Origin: Membranipora membranacea
Lineage: Eukaryota > Bryozoa > Gymnolaemata > Cheilostomatida > Membraniporidae
Length of the DNA stretch: 60,000 nucleotides
Reading direction: 5' to 3'
NCBI GenBank assembly: GCA_914767715.1
Contig: OU612068.1
Span: 20,338,001-20,398,000, forward strand
Under the pieces are notes generated by a model, which saw nothing but the letters and a program-made list of their open reading frames with translations, made no database searches and was not told the DNA's origin. Made by a program: the position numbers and the translations under genes. Of this stretch, positions 42,401 through 57,400 are shown piece by piece (the stretch's first letter is position 1; every line of letters starts with the position of its first letter).

Positions 42401-45400
42401 GCGTAAACTGGTAACTCAGGAACTCTTTCATATTTTCTGTTAAGAAGCCCGTTTTAAATAGTGCCAGTACCATAAACATTTAAATAGGTATAAATAAGTT
42501 TTCAATAGGTATTCAATAATTAATTCAATATATATTTATGCGGTACAACTACTATACCTTGAGGTTATCTCTCAGTGAGAGAGCGGTAGTCAGATTCATC
42601 TTAAGACCAGGTAAGTTCGAGGCCATGCTGACCTTCATCTGGAACAGCTGCTGATTTACAGCAGCGATATCCTTCCTCAGCTACAAGTACAGAAATGAAA
42701 AGGTGACAAGGTACAAAAATATATATTGTATAATCTGAATCAACACAAAACTGATCAATCTACATCAATATTCTGATATACATCGATATACATTTGTATA
42801 TATTGATATATATTGCCATAAATTGATATACATCGATATACAACAAAATACATTGAGATTTATTGATAAAACTGATTCACATCAACATACTGACATATAT
42901 CGATACGTTGATATACATCGATATACTGATATATATGCATATATATATATATTGTTATAATAATTAACACAAAAGATAATTTGATTTAGAATTGTTACCT
43001 TTTCAAGCTCTGGTGCGGGTTTCTTGGTGGAGTCTGGTCCATCTACCGCCTTCTCCAGCTGTTGCTGTTTAGCAGTCCAGGACTGCTCAAAGGCCTCAAG
43101 TCTCTTATGGGCTTGTAGCAGCAGTCTCTCAATATGCTCGGTGTATAGCTGTGAAAGAAAAAATATCAAAATCCTTTATGAAATCTCCGAAGTCTGAAGT
43201 TCCAGTACTCGCTTGAATGGTGCTAGCAAATCGACAGTACACTGTGATAGTTTCACAACAAACAGGTGACAACGACCTCATCAGCGATGGGGTCACTACA
43301 GTGAAGCAGGCTTTGAAAATTTATATGGCGAAACATTTGATAAGTATTACCAACAGTCGAAGAGTTTTCATAATAAGCTGAAGGAAAAACAATGAAAAGA
43401 TTACTGACGGCCACCGCTCTATAAATTGACATTTTGGTTAAAAAATTGCAAGGTTTCGTCTCTGTCCGAAGACTGAGAAATCAAAGTGCCTAAGGCGCGG
43501 CCGCAATAATCGGCGCCAAGTTGCTCTCAGTTTGTAGGCAGGTCCTAGCACTCTTGGGGCGTCAATTGAGCCCAGTAGTCAGTAGACTGCACTGGATTTG
43601 AGCTTGCGCGTTAGAGGGCAGGCGCTCTGACCAACTGAGCTACATCCTATTTTTGATATCCATTTTTACTCAATGTAGGTTAGAATGGTGTGGAACGAAA
43701 ATATTTAGTTTACTTTTGACAAGAAGTTGTCCCAAACTCCATGCTTAGGATGACTGTTTGGTGTATAACTCGGTCAGATTTCAACAAGCTCACTTTGGTG
43801 TAATAAAATATTTTGCAAGTATCTAACCAATATCAAGTTAAAATCAAGGAGCTGTCCATCACGTTTTTTTTGGTATCCAAGCTTATACCAATAAAAAAAA
43901 TGACAGACAAACTTTGCTGCCGTTCCATACCTGGTCAGTATTTTGCTGTCTGACTCTTATGACTATCTCTTCTCCAGCAGCTGCTACTCTATCTATGAGA
44001 TGTAGTACTCTCTGCCTCTCAGACATGTGCTCCTGTATTACTGACGGAGTAAGACGATCGCAGGTAGGGATATCCTTAGACTTGTACTGTTTCTCAAACT
44101 CCTCCAATGTCTTCTCAAGCTGTCATAACAAATACCGAATATTTATAAATTCTTATTTTTTATTTATGCTATATATTTGTTTCCCTAGCAGCTAATGAAC
44201 GACCATAATCGATCAGATAGATCATAGAGTCAACCATTGTAACAACGAATCGATGTATCAGGGGCGACCATTAAATGAAATCATGCATCCGAAATGACAA
44301 TGCTGTCATTTATGCTGTATTTTCACCGACTTCTAACCGAATCATTTTATGCATTTGGGAGAAGAAAGAATGATTTTGTGACATTGCAATACATGACAGT
44401 AAGTTGACAGTAAATTTATTAGTCTGCCATCACTGTTGCGATTTATTCATGCAGAGGCAGTTTGAGAAGAGGTATGTTAGTAATATTTGATATTAGCAGT
44501 GGTAGGTAGTAATGGTTTAAACCAATCACAAGAATCAAGAGTTATTTTCATTGTCAATTTAGGGAAAATGTTGATATTTTACCTGTTCTATCTCAGAGTT
44601 ATACTGCAGTTAGGATGAAAAAAGCTGTGTGAAAAATCTAGTCCGCCTACCGCATGCTAAAGAATTTTATAACGTTACAAAGCTACTATCTCTTATCAAA
44701 CAGACAGGGGCTATGTATACAAATATCTGAAATTTACAGCTATTTCACCTATCCTTCACTTCTTGTTCGGTTCAAGGGTTGAGCCTGCGACAAAAGCTTA
44801 ACCAGTATCAGCCACTACAGGTAATTACCGCAATGCATTGTGGGTAGAAGGTGAACAACAAAGGGGGTTTGTACATAAGGTTCATGGTGACAGAAATTGA
44901 CTATGTAATGGGGGGTTTACCAACAATTAATGATTACAGCTAGAAATACATAGTGGGAATAGATTTATACCTCTTCAAGATCTTTGTAGAATTTGATGGA
45001 CATGGAGAGCAGAGTCCTGTACTCTGTAATTCTAGCCTGGAATCTCTGGCCGACTTTGATGATATCATTGACGATGATATCAGACTCTCCCGAGGTGTTA
45101 CCCTTCAGTGATAGAGCCTCAGCCTTTTCTATCTGCTTCTGTAATTTCTCTTGAACCTCCTGAAATATAAAACGAATTCATGAAGGTGGATTGGAACAAA
45201 TACACAGAGAGATTTCGAACTATTGTCAAACAAAAGCTTTATACTTTCAATGTTGTTCATATACACATGTGATGCTAACCGCAAGCAAATTCCAAATTCT
45301 ATCACCTAATTATTTTAATATGTTACCTGGCAGACGTTTGGATTTGACTCAAATCTTTCATTAAGTGAATGGCAGCCTTCAATAGTAGAGCCAAGATCAC

Positions 45401-48400
45401 CAGCTAGCATAGGCTCAAAGAAATTAGCCTCAACTTGCTTAACCCACAATATAATCTACAAGCAAAAACAAGATAAATATGGGGCAAAGTTACCTGGGAG
45501 ATGCTCTCAAATTTAGCCAGGTTTTCAGTGTTGTCAGACGATCGCTCAAGGCTGTCACCAAGCTCACCCGCAATCAATGGGAAAAACTCATGTTCAGTCT
45601 TCAGAACCCATTCTATGACCTAAGAACAGCAAGAGAATTAAAAATGAGAATTTCCACATTCAAAGTTCCTATTGAAGCCTGTCTCTTATGTAGAATATGG
45701 GGGAAAAGACTCTATGAGGGCATGTTCTATAGAGATTCATTCTGCGAAGCTCTATGTAAGACATAACATTACAGGGTCTGGGATATAAACGATATCTGCA
45801 CACATACATCATGATCATATATTCTAGCTATTAACCGATACACGGTACACGGACTGACCTGTCTGGTCTCCTCGACGAATGAACTCCACTCAGTCTTGAA
45901 ACCTTTGCTGTGCTCAACATGAACTGTCCAGCTGCTGAATAACTCAGTAAGGGATTGTCTTCTCTGTCTTATCTGAGCAAGAATCTTCTTTATAGTCTGC
46001 ATTACTTCTACAGTTTTCAGGCTTTCATCCTCGTGTGCCTGTACAATAATACATAGTAAAATATTACATAACAATACATTACAAAAAGTGATATAAAACA
46101 TAAATGGAAATTCTCAATCTTGCACTCCTTGCTCAGTATTTGACCATAACAAGATTAGAGCCCGGTCAATTTTGAGAAACGAGTACACTTAAATGAGTGA
46201 GGATATACGATCACCCAACATTTATCATCGATGATGACAGTTTGTTAGAATGCATGCTATGATCTTTTCTTTCTAGAGAGAATTTTGGCAGATTAATTGC
46301 TTCAAATTTACACCCTATCTCAAAGGAATAGACCATAGTTAGTCCCAATTGAGTTCAACCAAGAAATCTTCCAAAGTGTGCATCCAAGCAGACAATCGTA
46401 ACTTTTTGGATGGCATTTTATTTTTGTCTTTTCTTGGATTTGGATGCATACATACCTGGCTGAGTAGTGTGTTCATTTCTGCAGCACTATCCTCTACTTT
46501 CTGTGCTGTATCATCTCCTGATTTGATCTTAGTGTTCACTTCTGTCACGAGTGAATCTGTTACTTGGTTAGCTGCTGTCTTTAGTAGCTCCTCTACATCA
46601 TCTGTCACTATCGTCCACTGTCAACAAGAGAGGAGAGGCAACTCAACAACTTACTCAACAAGAGAGAGACAGACCATGATTTAAGCTTTTACATTTGACG
46701 TCACTACATGGGTTTCAAGCATCCCAGTTTTCAATATATCCTCAGCTTCTCCATAAGCTATGCAATCATTTCTTGTGTGAATCTACTCTATATTATTTTG
46801 TGATAGAACAACCAACAACTCTCAATCGTTAACACTAAATGAAAGCCAATACTACAACACTGCACTTACATTATGTACAGTTTTAATTTTTGTGGGTATA
46901 ATTTCTATTATCTAACGTGATAGAACAATCGTCGGTTTTCAATCTCCACGAGTGACCGGTGAATGCTAGAGGAAAGATAATGCCACACTTACACTATGTA
47001 CAGTTTTATGGAAGGTTACATATGATCTAGATATTTTGGTTCTTGTCTCGATGACTCCGAGTATATTGTTCCATTTTTTAGAAAGTTCTTGTGCTGCCTG
47101 ATCAACTTGAGGGGCAGCGGAGTCACCTTCTGATGTCATCTTAGCAGCAGTCTGCTGTAAACTACCTACTCGACTCTCCTTTTCCTGTAAAATGAGGGGA
47201 GATGACTTCAAAATATGTATAAAATGAGTTTATATATGAATTTGCTGTTCATTTTTATATAAAAATGAAATAATAAATGATTGAGTTATGAAACTAATTT
47301 GTATACTACAAACAAGATTCAATTACATCCTTCCTTTTTAGTACATTTATTTCTTTGTATTTAAATTTTTTTAAATGTACTTTTATATTTAATTCCTTTG
47401 TATTTTATATAATAGTATTTTTAGTTCTAATCCTTGATGTCTGAGGATATTGATAAGTTCTTATGAATTACAGCAGGTTAATAACTTACCTTCATATCCT
47501 CAGCTAGTTGCTCAAAAGTGCTCTGGAAATCTCTAGCTGATCGAAGGTCTGTGCCCAGAGATCCATGATCTCTGATGGCTGACTCAGCAATCTGACTCAG
47601 CCAAGAGTTCATCTACAATGTTATAGATGATATATTGAGTCATATTAATACACGAAATGCAAAAACTGGACATCAGTCAAATTCATCGAGAGGAATGGAT
47701 AGACCACTTAAGAGGTCAAAATTATTATCTAAGTTAGATTCAAACAAATGTTTTATGGCAAATCAGGCTATATTGTTTTATCCTATTATCTGACTAAGAT
47801 GTACCAGAGTGAAATGAGTTTCCCCGACTTACAAATGAGTAGGTCTCCCGGAAGTGATGATAAGATTGACTCTTCTGACTTATTTTGCCGATTTCTTCTC
47901 GAAGTTGATTGTCGAAAGATTTGTGCTTTGACTCTAGTTCCTTCAGCTGAAAAAATTATAAAGGAAACCGATGATTGGAAGAAGAAAATCGCCGTTGAGG
48001 GGGTCGTCTGAAGCCAATCAAATCTTATGAAAATCATATAGAAATCGTATCCAAGAAGATAGTCCAAAAGAAACATGGTCAGTAAGATCAGATATGCAAA
48101 TGAGCCACTTCATTGACTTACTAATAAATTATTAAGTCATTGGCTCCAAAAGACAAAACATACTATGATGACTCCCAAACTTATACATGCCTGGTGTGAG
48201 TTCTGGTATCATACCTGACTAGCTATACCGTTGGCACCGCGGTCTTCTCGGCCCACCCTGTCTAGCAGTAGATGTCCTTCTCTCAGAGCTGGGGTTGTGA
48301 CCTGGGACAGTCGCTCTGTCAGTGACATCAGTTTTTCTGGTGCTATGGCTCCACCAGAACTCTGGGATGCCTTCAGCTCTGACTCGAGTGCTGTCAATTC

Positions 48401-51400
48401 TGTCAGTGCCTGAGGATCATAATTCATTGAATTATCAAAAGTGGCATTCAATATAACACATATGTCATATCATCCTGGATATCCTGAGATTCGATGGAAC
48501 TCGGTTAAACTGCTTATTTTTTTGACCAGATCTTCAAGACAATCAGCTTGATATACAAAGTGAAACGTAAAAGTAAGTAAAAGTAAAATTTCATTGCAGG
48601 GCAGAAATCTTACAAGGTCTTTAACTAGACCTACAAAAAGTCCTCTAAAAAGTTTTTTAAAAACAACCAGGGCCAGGTTGAGAATTTAAAACCTTTATCT
48701 TATTTCTAATGTAGAGATACTGTAATGCGGTTCTGTGATTAGTATAAGCATAGGTTTCATAGGTCTCATATCTAATCACCAATTTTGTTGTATGAATCAC
48801 AGGGATTTATTTATATATTAGAGTGTCTGAGCTCCCACATGTTTGAATGCTAGCTCATAATACCAACAGCAAACATGATTTGCTCTACTCCACACTTATA
48901 AAACCGTGTAAAATATGCACATCTATGTAATTCCATATTCTCACTGCCAATGCTACTAATATGCTATTCCATACTGCCGCTGCTTCTGCCCAACAGAAAA
49001 TTAGTTCCGAAGTAATCAACACAAAATCACTGGCCCTCTCATAAAGTTTAATTAATTAATTAATTAAAAGTTGATTTGTTAGTGGAAATTATATAACAAA
49101 TCCTACTAGCGCAACATGGTGTATTTATTTTAAGTTTCACTGATTCAAGCAGAGAGGTTGGGAGGGGTGGGTATCCCACCCTCTCTGATTCAACAGTCTC
49201 ATGCAATTCCATGCAAGTAGATTTCTCACCTTGGCAGCTAATCTGTAGAAGTTAATGGCAGTGGCTATGTTTTTACGTCTGGCATCCATTCGAAGCATGA
49301 AGTCCTGAGCTAACTCATCGACAGACTGCAATCTCTGTCGTAGTGCTGTGACATCGACGTTAGCCGTGTGTGACAGCTGGTCTGACGTCCTGACTAGCTG
49401 TAGGAGCTCACCCTGGATTCTCATGGAGTCCTGCTCGAACACATCGTGCTCTGTGGATATGGCCTGGGCTGAATCTATGTTATCTCCTAGCTCTGTACGG
49501 CTCAGGTAGATATTCCCTGAGTTACTGAACCAGTCTGATATCTGCAAAATTAGTAAGAGTTTTGGCTAAACATACTGGGTTGCTAGGTTTGCAGGCTAAT
49601 GGGGGGTTATGAGGATGATTAGGAGGAGGATTTTACAGAATGTTCACTGTTCAAAATGAGAATTATCTGCCGAGATTGTGTATTACTTGTGCTGCTTAGG
49701 GTTTTTGTGAATTGTAAGATCACTTCCGCAAAGATAAGATAAATCCATGATAACAATATTATATTTGCTATATATATTCTATATGTTAAAGAAGTTATAT
49801 AAGACATATATGTAATATATTATATAAGTTGATATATATTATATATACATATCTTATAGAAGTTACAAGTAATATATTATACAGGTCGTATATGTTATAT
49901 TTGTTTACACACAAATCAGATAGATAGGTAGGTCACATAATGTCCATAGCAAAATTCTTGGCAATACAGACAAGAGAATTATAAAATGATATTCTAGCCA
50001 CACTGTACCTTGTTGATCTCTTGGTCTAGCTGACAGAGATGGAATCCCTGTTCGAGGTAGGATTTCCTCTGAGACCACATCGACTCCAGTTGTCTCCTTC
50101 TTTCCTGCAGCTTCTCCAGCATCTTCTCGATGCCGTAGCATGCTGCCGTTGTTGCATGTGTCGTACACTTAGTGTTCAGACTTGTCTGTTTGATTCTGTC
50201 TAACAGGGCCTGACCTTGAGACAGAGTATGCATTGACTTCTCGAGAATATCTAAATAGAGTAGAGGAGAAGGGTTAGAAGACTCATAACACTTTTACTTT
50301 TTGTAAGAATTATTTTCTCAGAGCACCAAGCCTCTTTAGTTCAAACTATTGTCAGCATCATTGTTATCACAAATGATAAAGGAATGGAGAAATAAACACA
50401 ACATAACCAAGTTTTTCGTTCTTTCCGCACTTTCCTGCAGGCCAATGCGTACCAAACTATAGTTGCAAGTCCCATCAAATCATCAAACCCTGGTGTTGCA
50501 GATTTATTTTGAGCCTGTCATATGCTATTGCATTGATTCTGTTTAATGAACTTCCTCTGGTCAATCTTCTGCTGAAGCAGTACAAGTGAGTGCATGATAG
50601 ACAGGCGGATGGACGGACAGACAGAAAGACAGACATAGAACACAGAAGTATACTGACACACACTGCTTACAGATCGACTCAGTGATTTGAGTTTCTCTGC
50701 ACCATAGCGACAGTGCCACTAATTGGCCTAATTGTCATATTTACGTTTTGCCCATGAAAGCTAACTTTTTCCATGTACAGGTGACTTTTCGGTTTGAGAA
50801 CTCAAGCACATTTGAATCAGTTCGCTACAGTACAAAGATAACCAACCTAAACTGATTGGTGCACAAAGTGATACTAACCTCTTTTTTCCTCTTGATGGAC
50901 TGTTATCTGCTGTCTAGCCTGTTCACCTGTAGGCGGTACAGTAGTCTGAGAGAATCGAGTTGTGGCTTCCTCCATTCTCTCTGAGAACTATCAGCAACAG
51001 CAACGAAATAAATAAATGTGATCATCGTAAACATGATTTTTAAAATCTCACATTGCGGGTGGGAAACTTAGTAGACAAAGCTGATTCTTTACTTACAGGA
51101 CGATGATAATTATAACTACCACTGCATCCCACAATGCAAAACCTGGGACAAAATGTTTATTCTACACTTAGAAAACTATGGTTATCATATCTACCCACCT
51201 CATACACCACGTATTTCCGAGCCATGGAGAACGCTATTACATCCTGATTGCAATACACATCAAATTAAAATCGAGAGTTCATTGCATTACAGAGAATGCA
51301 GAACTTGCAAAATGAAGCAGTAGCAATTCTCAACCAAGTATCCGTAACACGATCCTGATAATCCAAATCTCAACAAGCAAAGTACAGGTCTGAGAAATCA

Positions 51401-54400
51401 ACTTACAGGCCCTTACAGACCGAGTAAATATAAGAATTCAGCACATTAACCTTGTCTCTCGAGAAATCGACATGTAAACCTGAGGGGAACACATTTCTAA
51501 TGACTGAGATATAAAGGGACTTCTGGCTTCACAACTGGACGCATACTGTCATATTTGGAGCCATGTCAAGCAAAAAAAGACCGAAACTTATCAGAGTACT
51601 TAAATAATATTGCTACAATTCAATTGAGGGGTGATCTTCTATGCTCCCCCTGACATATACGCCACTGGGACAATACAATAGGGAAATAAGAAGACTGATC
51701 AAACAAACTTGAACCTCTCAAATAAACAATTCTAGTGATTTACGATTGAGAATATTATTTACAGCTTCCAAAAAAGGACAGGAGCTTATGATTGTGTTAC
51801 ATGACATTGTTATGCTGCTTATAGATTTCTGCAAATAGCCTGCTGCTGTAATGTAAGCCTTGTCCTAACGATGTTCATGGCATAACTCCCAATATGCCTC
51901 AGCACCTCTCCTTATGGCAGTCAGCATGATTATAATGTATGTCTACAGCCTACTTCACATTCCTGCTCAGTGTAAGTTTATTTGAAATCACTGTCATGAT
52001 TTTCTATTAGCGGTGAAAATTAGATGTACTTCTGACATATTGAGGCATCATTATAGAAATGTGAATAATTTGAGTAAATACAAATTTTCATGACAAATTC
52101 AAGAACAAGAATCCAGGCTATATTTTTCCTTCGCAGGTTGCGTAGACAAAAAAACACATTCTCAGTACACTGTATTCGGCTTGACAACTTTGTATATAGA
52201 GAATAAATTGGAGCAATCTGCAATAGGCCTTGATTTGAGAATATCAGACAAAATGAATAGGGAGTTGCCTTTACAGCACTGATTCCTAGGGAAGCATTAT
52301 CCACTGGCATTCAAAATCAAAAAATATTTTTCCTGGCATTCTTACAGGCTGAATCAAAAGCTAAGCTAAATTGAGGATAAATAGGAATAGAAAATACATC
52401 TTCACTTTCATTATGCTATTGATAAGCATTCTAGAAGTATGCAGGATTTGTCTAAAGATGCATGCTTAGTTAAATCAATGTCAAATCATGACAAGCTCAA
52501 TCCCTCAAAATAAATACAGAAGCATTTGTCTCTCAAAATAACAGAATCAAGGATTTTCAAAAAATATTTATATAAATTTTATATAGCCTTCACAAGTTTA
52601 TTTCTCAGGTATCTAGAAGGATAACCCAATCAATTACCTGCCTATCAAGCCTAGCTAATACCGTGATGAATGATTTACTATTGCAGAATGTAATCAGTTT
52701 ATTGCATGATCGGCTACTCCGCATGAGTTAAAGTAGTGAGGGCATCAAGCCGGCTAAAGTTGATGGTATCATTGCATGAATGAGGAGTTATATAGCCTGT
52801 AACTACACAGCATCATAGACTATGCCAATGAAAATTTGAGTATATTTGACAGGTCAAAATTTTCCTAGAAGATACATAAATGAAATGTCAGAATGGTGTT
52901 TGTACAATATCAATCTTCATACATATTTGTCATGCTCTGTGATATATAGAGTGCCAATGTTGGACCAAAACCAGATGATGTTATCACATTTTTAAAACCA
53001 CGCTGATCAGCCTACGACCAAATTCTTTGCCAATTTTCAAGACAATACAGTTCAGAAAATGCTGATAGCAAAATTTGCAGTTACACAACACTCAAAATTT
53101 ATCTGAACAACAGGCAGTCTATTATTTAAAGGAGTAATTAACCTATTAGCGCTAAGCAGCTATATCCAGTATCTATAAAGCTAAGCAAGGTATGTGCCCT
53201 TTTATACGCTGTGTCAAAGATTTACTACATTGTTAAACCTCAGAGGTAACTCCAATATATGGACTGACCAAATCGAACTTTCCTCAGACCTTTACGCTGA
53301 AATAACAATATGAAAAAATCCAAGGAAACTCACAAACCAAACTTATTCCTGTTAAATCTGAGAACCTAAACTGCCCAATATATTTTACTATTACATTACA
53401 AAATCCGGTATACTATAGAGAAGTAAGGTAAGGTTACCCTTTTTTTGTAGGCTTGAAATAGTGAAATTCATGGGTCGCCAACACTTTGACTACCTCATTA
53501 CATTGTATAATCCCTGCTAGCTAACAAAAGTCAACCCCGAACTAGCTAACCTAAACTTAAGCTCATATAAACTCTTTTAGACACAGAGTGCATAATTATT
53601 GGTAAGTTTGGCCTAAATGCAACATTGATCTGATTTATACAAGTTAGAAAGGAGATGTAAGTGAGCGATGAAATAGAGAAACAGTTACACATTCGATTAC
53701 GATTGGTAATATTTATAACAGGAAGTATGCAGTAAGTTACGTACCTGTTTCGCGCTCTCGTGAAACGAGACATTCTGATCTAGTAGTGACTGTCTTAGAT
53801 CCATTTCATGATTTAAATCTTTCCACGCCTCGGCCAAAGTTTCTGACATAGACGAGTGCACCAGACGTTGTGATGACTGGTCTACTGCCTGCGAATCGGC
53901 TCGGGCAAGCAACTCCAACACGCTTTCCTGCTTACTCTAAAAAACACAAACCATTTAGTATTACGACTAAAAAGCAAAACAAAACTTTTGGTGTTTCTTC
54001 AATAATGTTTTGTTCTACACCTTTTTCATCGGTGAAAATTAACAGTGCACGGCAGTGATTTTCCACAGTAGCTGGAGCATTCTCAAACACACTGAGGAAA
54101 GAAAAAGATGTGAAGAATTGTTGTTTTATCCAAAAGTGTCAAAAAATCTGAAACAATATAGTGGTTGTCTCCTAGTTTTAATATCCAGAATTCAAAGTGA
54201 ACCATCGAGTTCAGCACAGCCTCAAGCTTTTCTGATATATCCTGTCAGTATATTTGAAGCATTGAGATGTCCATTCTATAAATGAATTATCAGCTGAACA
54301 CAGGTACCTTTCTGACAAGACAGCGCTTCGCTGTAGATTGTCGCTGATGGTCGAGTCAAAACACACTAAATGAGCAGATGATAATTAATCCTACACCCTG

Positions 54401-57400
54401 GCTACCTAATGCTGTAGGTCTATAGATATCCTCCCCAATCTAACATTGATCATTAGATCATTAATGAAATACTCATCTCTAAATAATTCAACGCTAATGG
54501 TACCTAAGCCATGCTACCCTTATACATACAGCAATTCTACACTGACTATTATCCGCTTAACGCAAATGCAAAAGAAGAGCAAATATCTCTGACAGGAAAA
54601 AAAACTCAACTTGCCTCTGAAAAGCTGCCCGCTGATGATGTTATTTTCCTTGAAGTAAGAATGGGAGCTAATATTCCAACTAACGCATCAGGAAAACACA
54701 AGAAAGCTATCTTTTATGTAATTATCCGACCCAATTACTCAGTGATTACTGACGATTAGATAAACATTTAGAGCAAAGATCTTCAATGTTTGAAGCCCGC
54801 CGAGTGTATCTGAGGGCCCTGATTCGCTAAACTTGACTGACACATGCAGTAGTGAAGGAGTCTACCACCTTTTCATCAGCTTAATAATACTCTATCATAT
54901 AGACAAGTTGATACCACCTCTAACACAATACATAGCAGGCTGCTGTGATATAAAAGGATGGCCTATTGTATAATAGTCCCTAAAGTGAAATCATCCTTAT
55001 AGGACTGTTTAAAGACTGCCGCATAGTACAGGGTATCCTGTCTTTACAAGCTTGGTTGGTTGGGTAGGACTGGGATAGTTTGTAGATTTGGAGAAAATCA
55101 ACATTCACAAACCACCATATATGTTTCATTGTTTACTTGCATTGGAAAGTGATGTCATATGTGCAGTCCCCTCTCATTGATAGCCTGAAAATACCGGTAT
55201 TAAGGTCAAAACCATAGACAAACCACACTGTCTATGGTCAAAACACACTGAACTGTTGCATTTCGTCACCATTGTGAACTTATATGCTGACTACAGTCTC
55301 AACCTCAATCCCATCCAGCATCGCACTGCTAACATGATGATTAAAGTGAGTGTAAAAACCAATACCAATATCTGCTGAAGTTAAAACTGCTGTCAGTGTG
55401 TTTAGACCATCAGTCCAGCCTGAATTGCCTCAGAGAAGCCTTGCGAAATATCTCGATACTCTGAATAATTGCATACATGTCACAATTCTTGAAACTATTA
55501 TTGTTTCAATGTTTCAATGTTATGTCTGTTTCAGATAAGATACATAATCGAATCATAATGAATTTTTTCCGGAAATAACCTATTTGAGCCTTAAACTCAT
55601 TTTAAAACAAGCCACGGCATACCACAGCAATACTTATCTCTAAACTCCCAAAAGGCTTAATTTGTGGGAATTGTCTTTCCTGATTTCATGAGCACACTAC
55701 TCCAACCAGAACCACATACAAATGATTCCTAATATATATTTAAATCGCCTAAACAACTTGCTGCCTTCAAAATACATAATGTCAATCAATTAAGGGGCGT
55801 CCGAACAGGAAAATGTATTGAAACTCGCATTCTACACTGTGACTAATGACATTATTGTCTTGCCTATATTATTTGAGCCACTGAGTTCAGCTAGCCAGAC
55901 CAGCTTGGAATAGGAACATCATGATTAGACCTAGTTTAAAACCTCGTAACAAAAAGTGAAAACAGTTTTTAGATGTGAGATGGTGAAGTTATTCAAAATG
56001 TCTGAATGACTGGCTAAAACACTGTTACACAACATCACGCAATAAGACTGATTAGAAAGGCACTCAACTAATTAGTCTGATAACCATTAGTAAACTTCGC
56101 TGGTTTGCCTCAGTTCTACTAATGCATCACCCTATACAATTCAATTTCTGTGCTTTTCATAGAGGAAGTAGAGTTGCGCTGAAGTACACAGGCTATTGTT
56201 GAGTAGGTCTAAATGTACACAGGAATGTATACAGTTTTAACAGCTGGAATTACACAACCGTAAACATGTGCTGATTTCCTTAACCATCGCCTACTTGCCT
56301 TTTTTCGCCGAAACCATTACAGATTTTTCCGCATTCAGTTACCAGTTGGGTGATTTGATGAACATATAAATAGTATTTATATGTTTATGGGTGATTCAAA
56401 CAATATTGTTAACTGGTGAGAGTAAAAGACAGCATGTAATCTTTTTATTACTTTATCACTTTTACAAGTTGGTTCATTTAAAACAGCAAGAGTGATGGAC
56501 TGGGCTCAATATTGCTTTATCATGGTTTCAGCAAGCTTGGATCATGACTCAATACATTAGAACAATGAGTTAGAGACAACTCTTTGAATAGAAGCACACA
56601 CATTTCAAAGTTGATGATGATAGTGAGCACTTGCTTGACTGAGGTTCACGAACGAGGTTTCCGTGGCAGCTGATGCCGGTTAAACGTAACAATTTACTGA
56701 GCCTTCAACACTACATGGCCGATAAGAATAGGTATTGTTATCCAAAACTATAATTATAGATCCAACAAGCAAATATATTTTAGTTCTAGTCTAATTGTCT
56801 GAAGTAAAGGTCAGTTTGATAGATTAGACTGTACCCACAATCTAAATCCATGTACCCTTCAATCATAATGGATGATACTGTATGCATAGCTCATAGCGAT
56901 CCTTATAATTAGATTAGCCTACCAAAACTACCAAAAAAATCCTGCGGATTTGCTATTGCTGAACTTGAAAACCTATTTCAACACATCCTTCTGTCAGTTG
57001 AATGCAGGGAATAGCCTTTTGCAAAGACAGTTGTTAGATGAGTAAAGATATTCTAGAAACATCAGACACTTTTACAAAACACTCATGGACTACATTACAG
57101 TTGCCCTATGCCCACGGTTCATGGGGCAACAAAAAGCAAACAGTTATGAATGACTGAACAATGAACCATGTCACCCGGTATGGAGGCTATTAGACGGGGG
57201 AGGGCTCAAGTTAAGAACTAATATGAGATTTGTCAGTTGCCTACCTGCATTTTCTCTATAAGCTCAGTATGCTCTCGACGTAACGTCCTGGCCTCTTCTA
57301 GTGTTTTACCGATAGTTAGAATGTGTGGATCCATGGAATCTATCTGAGCTTGTACCCAATCTCCAGCCTAGATAAAATACACACAATCAGATGAAGCATA

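Noticed and set aside
43580-43648. Functional tRNA gene
   Set aside because: Box A is good, but the acceptor and T stems do not pair and box B is degenerate. It is the head of a SINE.
47748-48076. Open frames on both strands in intron 7
   Set aside because: No splice sites in frame with exons 7 and 8 and no recognisable protein.
52020-52310. Minus-strand open frame of 96 codons in intron 3
   Set aside because: No splice context, no domain, AT-driven composition and not phase-linked to neighbouring exons.
54308-54330. 23-nt segment flanked by CTACAG and GTACCT in intron 2
   Set aside because: Its length is not a multiple of three between two phase-0 exons, so inclusion would break the frame.
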